Below, piece after piece: positions 57,722 through 64,000 of a DNA stretch of 64,000 bases. Position numbers and translations under genes: made by a program. Under the pieces are notes generated by a model that made no database searches, was not told the DNA's origin, and saw only the letters and a list, made by a program, of their open reading frames with translations. Numbering within the stretch: the stretch's first letter is position 1; every line of letters starts with the position of its first letter. The stretch is from positions 1-64,000 of the forward strand of contig NZ_JAJALI010000016.1 of assembly GCF_020523795.1 (NCBI RefSeq), written 5' to 3'. The DNA comes from Ancylobacter sp. Lp-2. Its GTDB lineage: Bacteria > Pseudomonadota > Alphaproteobacteria > Rhizobiales > Xanthobacteraceae.

Positions 57722-58978
57722 TCACAAACGAGAAACGTAGTCGATCAGGCGGCGGCGGTCGCGGCCGGAAAGCGCGTCGAAACGGGCGCGGGCGCCCGCC
57801 GCCTCGCCGCCATGCCAGCTCACGGCGGCGGCGACGTCGGCGGCCCGGCCGTCATGCAGCAGGCCAGCGCGCTTTTCCAGCGCCCGCGACAGGCCGGCAA
57901 GCGGCGCGGTGCGCCATTCGGCGGCGCTGGCCCCCGGCACGCCCGCCGGGTCGGCGAGGCCCTCGCCCATGTCGTGCAGCAGCACGTCGGTGAACAGCGC
58001 CACGGTGCCGCCGCCCGCCGTCGGCAAAGCGGGACGGTGGCAGGCGGCACAGCCGGTGGCGGCGAACAGCCCGGCGCCGCGCGCATCCGCCGCGTCGCTT
58101 GTCGGCTCCGGCACCTTCAACCCGCGCAGATAGGCGACGATGCGTTCGACGATGGCGGCGGAAATCTCCGGTTCGCCCTCGGCGTCGGGACCGTGCGGCG
58201 CATTGCGGCATTGGGTCTGCGCCTCCGTGCAGTCGCCCCACGGCTCCATCCGCAGCGGCGTCGACAGGCCGAGGTCGAGCGCGAACGCCTCCGCCGTCTG
58301 GCCCGCCAGCGTCGGATGGCTGGCCTTCCAGCCGAAGCGGCCGATGCGCGAGCCTCCTTCCGGCACCTCGAAGCGCCGGGCCCGGCCGCGCACGCCGTCG
58401 CCGTCGCGGTCGTCGGGATCCTCCAGCGCCAGGATCGTCGCGTCGGGCACCAGTTCGAGCCGGCCGCGCCCACGTAGTTCCGGCGCCGCCCGCAGCGAGA
58501 TATGCGTCGCCGCATCGAGCGGCCCGTAGCCGAGCGCCTGCGGCTGCGGCATCGGCCGACCGTTCTCGGTCGTCACCCGGAACGTGCCCTCCGCCGGCAC
58601 GCCGGGCAGGGTCATGGTCTCCAGCCGGTGGCCATAGACCGGGTCGCCGGCGCCGTCCGTCCGGAACAGCGACAGCACCAGCCCGAGTTCCTCCGGCACA
58701 CCCTGCGCGTCGAGCCGGGTCGCGCCCGGCCCGGCGCCGGGATGGCAGGCCGAGCAGGAGCGGGCGTCGAACAGCGGACCGAGCCCGTCATTGGCGCGGG
58801 TGGAGCTCGGCGCCGGCACCCAGGGCCGCTCGAAAAGCGCCTTGCCGATGGCGCGGTCGAGCCCAGCGTCATCGGCCATCGCAGGCGCGGAGAGAAGAGC
58901 GAAGAGAGCAACGAGGAAAGCCGCACCTCTCCCCGAGGGGGAGAGGTCGGCTCGGCGGGCCGGATGAGGGGGACGCAC
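57722..58978 (-). CDS. Di-haem c-type oxidoreductase (DUF1111, 'thiol oxidoreductase')
   Basis: This is an exported protein with two c-haem motifs, CSACH near the N-terminus and CAACH in the last third. Both carry CxxCH plus partner residues such as DARSCSACHPGAGPG and FAATGCAACHRPALP. It belongs to the DUF1111 di-haem peroxidase-like group found next to imelysin genes. Its hydrophobic signal (FLVALFALLSAPAMA) has no good ATG. GTG 58978 is my choice, and the frame stays open to ATG 59059, just after the oxidase gene. The leader before the signal comes from an inserted repeat (58926-59030). Confidence 0.8.
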   Translation of the reverse strand: MRPPHPARRADLSPSGRGAAFLVALFALLSAPAMADDAGLDRAIGKALFERPWVPAPSSTRANDGLGPLFDARSCSACHPGAGPGATRLDAQGVPEELGLVLSLFRTDGAGDPVYGHRLETMTLPGVPAEGTFRVTTENGRPMPQPQALGYGPLDAATHISLRAAPELRGRGRLELVPDATILALEDPDDRDGDGVRGRARRFEVPEGGSRIGRFGWKASHPTLAGQTAEAFALDLGLSTPLRMEPWGDCTEAQTQCRNAPHGPDAEGEPEISAAIVERIVAYLRGLKVPEPTSDAADARGAGLFAATGCAACHRPALPTAGGGTVALFTDVLLHDMGEGLADPAGVPGASAAEWRTAPLAGLSRALEKRAGLLHDGRAADVAAAVSWHGGEAAGARARFDALSGRDRRRLIDYVSRL

Positions 58979-59030
58979 GGCTGGGACGTGCTCAACACCG
59001 CGCGCGCCCTCACCCCAATGGGTAGAGGGA
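58926..59030 (-). repeat. Inserted intergenic-type palindromic repeat (different family)
   Basis: About 105 bp beginning CCTCTCCCC-GAG-GGGGAGAGG, a perfect 9-bp hairpin, and ending in a CCCTCACCCC...GGTAGAGGG region. Such CTCTCCCC...GGGGAGAGG elements are scattered in Rhizobiales genomes. It is read in frame on the complement (RRADLSPSGRG) within the di-haem gene leader. Confidence 0.75.
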
Positions 59031-59060
59031 GCCCGTCGCCCTGGAGGGATCCTACCCATC

Positions 59061-60518
59061 TCAGATCACGCGGAACCAGCCCATCATGCCGGTCTCCATG
59101 TGTTCGAGGATGTGGCAGTGGAACACCCAGTCGCCCGGCGCAGCGACGAAGGCGATCTCCACCGCCTCGCCCGGCTGGGTCAGCACGGTGTCGGCGAAGT
59201 GCTTCGGCAGCCGTCCCTTGCTGGAAGAGAGCACCGCGAAGGCATGGCCGTGCAGGTGCACCGGATGCGGGTAGCGCGTCTCGTTCTTGATCTCGATGCG
59301 GTAGCTCTTGCCGGCCTCCATCCGCGCCAGCGGCGGCGGCAAATGGCGCTGCTCGCCGGTCGGCCAGGATTGCTGGGCGATCGCCCAGTAGGTGGCCCCG
59401 CCGACGCACAGGCTGTCGATCAGCGCCTTGGCGAGCGGATCGTCGGGCGACAGGCCGGTGTCCCTCACCGCCGCATCGGTCGCCTGCTGCAAGGTGAAGG
59501 AGTGGAATTCCACCGTCTTGAGGTCCGGCAAGGGCAGCTTCGGCGGCGGCAGCGCCAGCGGTCCCCGGCGGCGCGGGCCGCGCGCCCGTCCCTCGGCCGA
59601 GATCGTCGCGAAGGTGAAGACGTCGGAGGCGCGATAGTCGCTCACCGTCACCGGCGCGCCGTCGCGCGGCATGCGCACCTGCACGTCGATGCGCTGGGCC
59701 GGGCCCATGCGCCAGATGCCGTCCGGCAACTTGTCCATCGGCAGCGGCGGCAAAGCATGGCCGTCGACCGCGATCAGCCAGGCCTCGGCGCCCTCGACGC
59801 CGATATCCATGATGCGGGTGGAATCGAGGTTGAGGATGCGCAGCCGCACATCGCCGCCCGCCGGTGCGGAAAGATCGAGATGCGCGCGGCCGTTCACCGT
59901 GCGGGTGGCGCCGAAGGTGCCGGCCTTGGCGGCGCCGTCCGGCTCGGACATCGGCAGGAAGCCGCCGGCGTCGTCGATGCGCCAGTCCTTCAGGCACAGC
60001 ACGTGCTCGACATCAAAGGTCGGATCGCGAGGATCCTCGACGATCAGCACGCCGGCGAGGCCGCGCCCGGCCTGGCCGGTCTCGTCGCAATGCGGGTGGA
60101 AGAAGAAGGTGCCGGGATCGTCGAGCGGGATGCGGTAGGTGAAGCCGCCGCCGGGCTCGACCAGCGGCTGGGTCAGCGTCGGCACGCCGTCGAATTCGTT
60201 GGGCATGCGGATGCCGTGGAAATGCACGGTCGAGCCTTCGGAAAGCCCGTTGGCGAACCGGGCCTCCAGCCTTGTGCCGCGCGGCACCCGGATCTGCCGG
60301 AACAGCTCGCCGTCATAGGCATAGACGCGGCTCGGCGCCCCGGCGCCGGGCAGCTGCCAGGCCATCTCGCCGGCGGCCAGCGTCAGGCGCCGGGTCGGCT
60401 CGAAGGGCACCGGCACGCGGGCAAGGCCGGTACGGGCCGGCGCCAGCACGGCTCCGGCGCCGAAGGCCGCGCCCGCGGCCAGCAGGGCGCGGCGCGAAAT
60501 GGCCGCGCCCCCTGTCAT
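59061..60518 (-). CDS. Multicopper oxidase (exported, Tat-type signal)
   Basis: The 485-aa periplasmic oxidase has a Tat-like signal (SRRALLAAGAAFGAG, RR at 9-10). All four copper motifs are present: HFHG (99-102), HPHCDE (141-146), HPVHLHGH (418-425) and HCHILEHMETGM (467-478) for T1 and the trinuclear cluster. The T1 axial ligand is Met478. No long Met-rich insert of the CueO type is seen, so ferroxidase or another metal-oxidase role is possible rather than a specific Cu(I) oxidase. It overlaps nothing, lies 10 bp from the imelysin gene upstream and 1 bp from the di-haem frame downstream. Confidence 0.88.
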   Translation of the reverse strand: MTGGAAISRRALLAAGAAFGAGAVLAPARTGLARVPVPFEPTRRLTLAAGEMAWQLPGAGAPSRVYAYDGELFRQIRVPRGTRLEARFANGLSEGSTVHFHGIRMPNEFDGVPTLTQPLVEPGGGFTYRIPLDDPGTFFFHPHCDETGQAGRGLAGVLIVEDPRDPTFDVEHVLCLKDWRIDDAGGFLPMSEPDGAAKAGTFGATRTVNGRAHLDLSAPAGGDVRLRILNLDSTRIMDIGVEGAEAWLIAVDGHALPPLPMDKLPDGIWRMGPAQRIDVQVRMPRDGAPVTVSDYRASDVFTFATISAEGRARGPRRRGPLALPPPKLPLPDLKTVEFHSFTLQQATDAAVRDTGLSPDDPLAKALIDSLCVGGATYWAIAQQSWPTGEQRHLPPPLARMEAGKSYRIEIKNETRYPHPVHLHGHAFAVLSSSKGRLPKHFADTVLTQPGEAVEIAFVAAPGDWVFHCHILEHMETGMMGWFRVI

Positions 60519-60528
60519 CGCGGGTGCC

Positions 60529-61818
60529 TCACTCGCCGACCTTGGACGGGTCGTCGAGGCTGTCGGAACCTTCCACCTTGATCTTCAGCTTCAGCGCCGC
60601 GACCACGCCCTCGATGGCGCGGGTCTGGGCGACGAGCGAATCGACGCCCTTCTGCACCAGCGCGTTGCCCTCGGTGTTGCCCTCGCCGATCATCTGGTCA
60701 TAGGCCTGCTTGCCGCTGTCGGCCTCGTCCTTGATCGCCTTCAGCGCGGCGAGCGCGGCGTCGATCTTGCCCTCGGCCTCTTCGGCCGGCTTGGGCGCCA
60801 GCGCGGCGGCATAGGCGGCGACCGACGCCCCCTCGACGACGCTGCCGTCGACGCGGGTGTACTTGCCGCGATAGATCGAGGCGATGCCGGTCTCGTCATA
60901 GAAATGCGAGTTGTGGGTGTTGTCGGAGAAGCAATCATGCTCCTCCTCCGGATCGTGCAGGATCAGGCCGAGCTTCATGCGCTCGCCGGCAAGCTCACCA
61001 TAGGACAGCGAGCCGAGCCCGGTGAGGATGGTGCCGAGCGCCGCCTTGTCCTTCTGCTTCAGCACCACGGCGCGGGCCTTGCCCTTGGCGCCCCAGGCCT
61101 TGGTCATGTCCTCGAGGTCGCTCACCAGCAAGTCGGTGGCGGCCTTGAGATAGGCGGCGCGGCGGTCGCAATGGCCGTTGGTGCAGTTCTTCAGGTCGTA
61201 GTCGGTGGCGGGGCGAGCGCCGGCGCCCGGCCCGGTGCCGTTCAGGTCCTGGCCCCACAGCAGGAATTCGATTGCGTGGTAGCCGATCGCGACGTTGGAT
61301 TCGACGCCGCCCGCCTCCTGCAGGCTGTTCAGCAGCTTGGCGTTGATCTTGGTGGCGTCGATGGTCTTCTTGCCGACGCGGATCTTGGTGTTGGCGATCA
61401 CGTTGGCGGTGTAGAGCGGGTTCTCGTCCGAGGAGGTGCCATAGCCCTTATCGACATAGTCGATCAGCCCCTCGTCGAGCGGCCAGGCGTTCACCCGGCC
61501 CTCCCAGTCGTCGACCAGCGCATTGCCGAACCGGAAGCCCTCGGTCTGCTGGTAGGGCACGCGGGCGGCCTTCCAGGCGGTGCGGGCCTTGTCGAGATTG
61601 GCCTGCGTCGGATCGGCGAGGAAGGCATCGACAGCCACCTGCAGCGCCTTGGCGGTGGTGAGCGCATCGGAATACATCGCCTCGGCGATGTTGGCATAGG
61701 TGACGACGATGTCGCGCACCTTCGGCGCCTCGGCGTGCGCCGGGCCGGCGGCGACAAGCGCGCCGAAAGCGACCGCCGCCATCAGGGGGGCGGCGAATTT
61801 CTTGAGACTGACTCGCAT
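60529..61818 (-). CDS. Imelysin-family (IrpA/M75) exported protein, first copy
   Basis: The 429-aa helical protein has a Sec signal (APLMAAVAFGALVAAGPAHA, cleavage near residue 29). It carries the family GxHxxE motif at 179-184 (GYHAIEFLLWGQ), a paired-Cys CTNGHC and HDCFSDNTHNSHFYDE. IrpA is iron-regulated in cyanobacteria and Vibrio and is thought to take part in metal uptake. ATG 61818 follows GGAGGAAATCCG. It is the first gene of the run, behind a strong promoter with a shared operator-like element. Confidence 0.87.
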   Translation of the reverse strand: MRVSLKKFAAPLMAAVAFGALVAAGPAHAEAPKVRDIVVTYANIAEAMYSDALTTAKALQVAVDAFLADPTQANLDKARTAWKAARVPYQQTEGFRFGNALVDDWEGRVNAWPLDEGLIDYVDKGYGTSSDENPLYTANVIANTKIRVGKKTIDATKINAKLLNSLQEAGGVESNVAIGYHAIEFLLWGQDLNGTGPGAGARPATDYDLKNCTNGHCDRRAAYLKAATDLLVSDLEDMTKAWGAKGKARAVVLKQKDKAALGTILTGLGSLSYGELAGERMKLGLILHDPEEEHDCFSDNTHNSHFYDETGIASIYRGKYTRVDGSVVEGASVAAYAAALAPKPAEEAEGKIDAALAALKAIKDEADSGKQAYDQMIGEGNTEGNALVQKGVDSLVAQTRAIEGVVAALKLKIKVEGSDSLDDPSKVGE

Positions 61819-61908
61819 CGGATTTCCTCCCGCCGCCACGCGGCGTCCCTATCCATCGACGCGAGTCCTACGCCAGCCGGCCAAGCAATCGCAAGATGTC
61901 ATATCTAC

Positions 61909-61946
61909 TTTAGAACGATTATACTCTATAGCTACCTTAGGTCACC
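61909..61946 (-). promoter_or_regulatory. Promoter and operator-like box of the imelysin operon
   Basis: On the complement: GGTGAC (61941-61946), 17 bp, TATAAT (61918-61923), 1 nt, then GTTCTAAA (61909-61916). The same GTTCTAAA at the same distance from a -10 box occurs upstream of the small ORF at 62408-62422. TTTAGAA...TTCTAAA half-sites resemble rhizobial iron-control elements bound by Irr, but the second half is imperfect (about 14 of 17 positions). Confidence 0.6.
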
Positions 61947-61952
61947 GGTAAA

Positions 61953-61967
61953 GTTTCTTGTAGAAAC
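61953..61967. promoter_or_regulatory. 6-bp inverted repeat upstream of the imelysin promoter
   Basis: GTTTCT-TGT-AGAAAC, a perfect palindrome, lies just upstream of the -35 box. It may be an additional operator. No regulator is recognised. Confidence 0.3.
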
Positions 61968-61993
61968 ATTGAATACTACACACGCTGAAATCA

Positions 61994-62275
61994 TCAGCCC
62001 TCGACGAAACCAGCCAGGGCTTCCGTCAGGTCGTCGTCCACCACCTCCGCAAGTGGCCGCAGGATCTTCGCCGCCTCGGTGCGGCGACCGGGGCGCATGA
62101 TCAGGATGACGGTCTCGGCGCCGCCGCAAGCCGGATCGCCGCAGGCGATCTCGCTGATGGAAATGGTGGTGTCGTCATCGGCCGCGAGCATCTGCCGCGC
62201 CTTCGCCGCCAGTTCCCGCGCCGCATCCGGTGCCGCCTCGACCGAGCGCCCGCTTCGGAAAAACAGCCGCGCCAT
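61994..62275 (-). CDS. Small conserved cytosolic protein with ISEIxCxxPxC motif
   Basis: The 93-aa protein is not in a family I can name. It has a two-strand and helix pattern with ISISEIACGDPACGGAE near residue 47 (Cys-x4-Cys), followed by VILIMRPGRR. Similar small proteins are known in Rhizobiales near iron genes. The two Cys might bind a metal or form a redox pair. ATG 62275 follows GGAGGGATGC. It stands upstream of the imelysin gene on the same strand and has its own promoter with the same box. Confidence 0.55.
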   Translation of the reverse strand: MARLFFRSGRSVEAAPDAARELAAKARQMLAADDDTTISISEIACGDPACGGAETVILIMRPGRRTEAAKILRPLAEVVDDDLTEALAGFVEG

Positions 62276-62391
62276 GCATCCCTCCAGCCGCGCCATCTCC
62301 ACCCTGCGGTGGTCGGCGCTTCGCCCAACAGGTAGGCCCACCATCGCCGGCCCGCAAGCGACGACGCGATTACTGGAATGGGTCAAAGTAA

Positions 62392-62411
62392 TAAACTGGC
62401 CATCCAGTTTA
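62392..62411. promoter_or_regulatory. 8-bp palindrome overlapping the small ORF promoter
   Basis: TAAACTGG-CCAT-CCAGTTTA is a perfect 8-bp inverted repeat with a 4-nt spacer. It overlaps the start of the TTTAGAAC box and the expected transcription start of the small gene. Could be an operator or the stem of a leader hairpin. Confidence 0.4.
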
Positions 62412-62422
62412 GAACTATAATA
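62408..62422 (-). promoter_or_regulatory. Promoter -10 region and operator-like box of the small ORF
   Basis: On the complement TATTAT (62417-62422), 1 nt, then GTTCTAAA (62408-62415): same layout as the imelysin promoter. No good -35 hexamer was identified, so an activator or unusual promoter is possible. Confidence 0.5.
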
Positions 62423-62525
62423 ATCGTTGAAGATAAACGTTGCGCTACGCCAAATCGCCGAGTAATCAAGTCAGCAACTCCTCGACGGCACCATGACCGC
62501 CCGGACGAGGACTTCGGATCGAACC

Positions 62526-62561
62526 GTTCACGAGGCCGTTTTCCCGGCTGGTCTCGTGAAC
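62526..62561 (-). terminator. Hairpin downstream of the flavoprotein gene
   Basis: GTTCACGAG and CTCGTGAAC form a perfect 9-bp stem around an 18-nt loop, 54 bp after the stop of the flavoprotein gene on the complement. There is no T-run, so it may be a weak terminator or an mRNA end stabiliser. Confidence 0.45.
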
Positions 62562-62614
62562 CGCGCGGGACGGTGGCACGCGCTCCCTCAGCTGCCGTCC
62601 CGCGCCATTCCTTC

Positions 62615-63958
62615 TCAATCCGGCCGTTCGCCGCCGGATGTTTCCACACCCGATATGCCGCCCGGCACTATTTCGCCCGGCACATCCGCTGCCGCCCAGC
62701 CACCGGTCCACGGATTCGGAGTAGGCAGCCCCAGATGGCCCGCCATGCCGGCCGCCGCCTGCCAGCCGGTGGCGAAGCAGGCCTGCAGCAGATAGCCGCC
62801 GGTCGGCGCCTCCCAGTCCAGCATCTCGCCGGCGGCGAACACGCCCGGCCGCGCCCGCAGCTCCAGTGCCTCGGTCAGCCCCTCCCGCGCGATTCCGCCA
62901 GCCGAGGAGATCGCCCGCTCGATGCCGGCGAGGGCGGCGACACGGACCGGCACCGCCTTGGCCAGCGCGGCGAGACCGGCGGGATCGGCCGGCAATTGCG
63001 GCGCCGCCTCGCGCATCAGCCCCGCCGCCACCGCCGGCAGGCCGGCCTTGCGCAGCCGGTTGGACAGAGTCTCGCCCTTGCGGGCCGAGGCGAGGCGTTT
63101 GCCCAGCGCCTCGACGGCGAGGTCCGGCCGCAGATCGAGGGTCAGCACCGCCGCCCCGGCTGCCAGCTCCTCGCGCAACCGGTCGGTGAGCGCGTAGATG
63201 CCGCCGCCTTCCAGCCCCTGCGCGGTGATCACCGCCTCGCCACGCAACGCCCGCCCGCCGGCGGCAAGGCCGATGCGCTTCAGCGGTTCGCCGGCGAAGC
63301 GCTGGCGGAAGGTCTCGCTCCACGCCACCGCCACACCGGCATTGGCCGGCCGCAGCGGGCGCAGCTCCGCCCCGGCGGCGGCGAGAATCGGCGCCCAGCC
63401 GCCATCGGTGCCGAGCCGCGGCCAGCTGGCACCGCCCAGCGCCAGCAGCGTCGCCGCCACCGGCCTCTCCACCTCGCCCTCCGGCGTGGCGAAGCGCAGG
63501 CGGCCGGCCTCGTCCCAGCCCAGCCAGAGATGGCGCGGGGCGAACGTCACACCCAGCCCGTCGAGCCGCCGCAGCCAGGCCCGCAGCAGCGGCGAGGCCT
63601 TGAAGCTCCGGGGGAACACCCGGCCGCTGGAGCCGACGAAGGTCGGCTCGCACAGCCCCTCCACCCAGCCGCGCAGCCGGGCGGGCGGGAAGGCGTCGAG
63701 CATCGGCGCCAGCCAGTCCGCCGCCGCGCCGTAGCGGGTAAGGAAGCGCTCGCGCGGTTCGGAGTGGGTGATGTTGAGCCCGCCACGCCCGGCCATCAGG
63801 AATTTGCGCGCCGGCGCGGCGAGGCGGTCATACACCGTCACCCGCGCCCCCGCCGTCGCCAGCGCCTCGGCGGCGATGAGGCCGGCCGGGCCGGCGCCGA
63901 TGACCGCGACAGTGGGGCGGTCGGCGAAAGAGGAGTCGTTTCCGGTCATTGGCACCAT
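62615..63958 (-). CDS. FAD-dependent HI0933/TIGR03862-type flavoprotein
   Basis: The 447-aa protein has a dinucleotide fold at the start (VAVIGAGPAGLIAAEALA, residues about 17-34) and the family motif FLMAGRGGLNITHSEP. The GSSGRVFPRSFKASPLL segment follows, as does a late FAD-binding AAGEMLDWEAPTGGYLLQACFATG. This is the HI0933-like/TIGR03862 group of uncharacterised NAD(P)/FAD-dependent oxidoreductases. ATG 63949 (MTGNDSS) is an alternative start. Substrate unknown. Confidence 0.85.
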   Translation of the reverse strand: MVPMTGNDSSFADRPTVAVIGAGPAGLIAAEALATAGARVTVYDRLAAPARKFLMAGRGGLNITHSEPRERFLTRYGAAADWLAPMLDAFPPARLRGWVEGLCEPTFVGSSGRVFPRSFKASPLLRAWLRRLDGLGVTFAPRHLWLGWDEAGRLRFATPEGEVERPVAATLLALGGASWPRLGTDGGWAPILAAAGAELRPLRPANAGVAVAWSETFRQRFAGEPLKRIGLAAGGRALRGEAVITAQGLEGGGIYALTDRLREELAAGAAVLTLDLRPDLAVEALGKRLASARKGETLSNRLRKAGLPAVAAGLMREAAPQLPADPAGLAALAKAVPVRVAALAGIERAISSAGGIAREGLTEALELRARPGVFAAGEMLDWEAPTGGYLLQACFATGWQAAAGMAGHLGLPTPNPWTGGWAAADVPGEIVPGGISGVETSGGERPD

Positions 63959-64000
63959 CGGCTGAGAATCCGAGTCGGGAAGAGGCAGGCGGCATTCGTC

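Overview
This is chromosomal DNA of a high-GC alphaproteobacterium. The gene content fits Hyphomicrobiales (Rhizobiales), and I would guess near Xanthobacteraceae (Ancylobacter/Starkeya/Xanthobacter). The grounds are the AapJQMP general amino-acid transporter, the urtABCDE-ure cluster with a fused UreA-UreB subunit, TamA/TamB, DUF3297 and DUF2336 proteins, and short palindromic intergenic repeats. The genus is inference. Most of the window is ordinary core chromosome. I saw no prophage, insertion sequence, CRISPR array or rRNA.

Layout. 1-465: tRNA-Tyr, tRNA-Gly and the start of tuf on the minus strand, divergent from rlmB. 1.5-3.5 kb: an AT-rich leader, a lone GT25 glycosyltransferase and about 750 bp with no recognisable gene. 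3.5-10.2 kb: an MHS-type MFS transporter, RidA, an OmpA-like protein, a cysteine-rich-repeat protein, tRNA-Thr, a hypothetical membrane protein, a sulfite-oxidase-like molybdoenzyme and a TerC-like membrane protein. 10.6-14.9 kb: a polyamine-type ABC operon (potD-potA-potB-potC) with a small beta-barrel candidate overlapping its end. 15.6-24.6 kb: housekeeping and hypothetical genes, including cutA and nadK bracketed by two inverted copies of a 105-bp repeat, a nitroreductase, a flavin reductase, an L,D-transpeptidase lipoprotein and an orphan ParA-like ATPase. 24.8-31.1 kb: tamA-tamB.

32-42.5 kb is sulfur and amino-acid oriented: photolyase, cysteine synthase, AlaX-type editing enzyme, 3-mercaptopyruvate-type sulfurtransferase, then on the other strand aapJQMP, then metC. 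42.5-53.9 kb is one long minus-strand urea-use run, urtABCDE followed by ureD, ureAB (fused), ureC, ureE, ureF and ureG. It begins at a near-perfect sigma-54 promoter (53874-53889), so nitrogen control is likely. UreE carries an exceptionally long histidine tail. 54.1-55.2 kb is an aminotransferase.

55.3-62.4 kb is the most interesting block. It is a minus-strand run of imelysin, multicopper oxidase, di-haem c-type oxidoreductase, second imelysin-family protein and DUF1513 protein, preceded by a small conserved ORF. The imelysin and the small ORF each have a promoter with the same 8-bp element at the same distance from the -10 box, suggesting one regulator, probably metal responsive. Two mobile-type intergenic repeats lie inside this run, and one is translated in frame into the di-haem protein leader. 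The window ends with an HI0933/TIGR03862-type flavoprotein.
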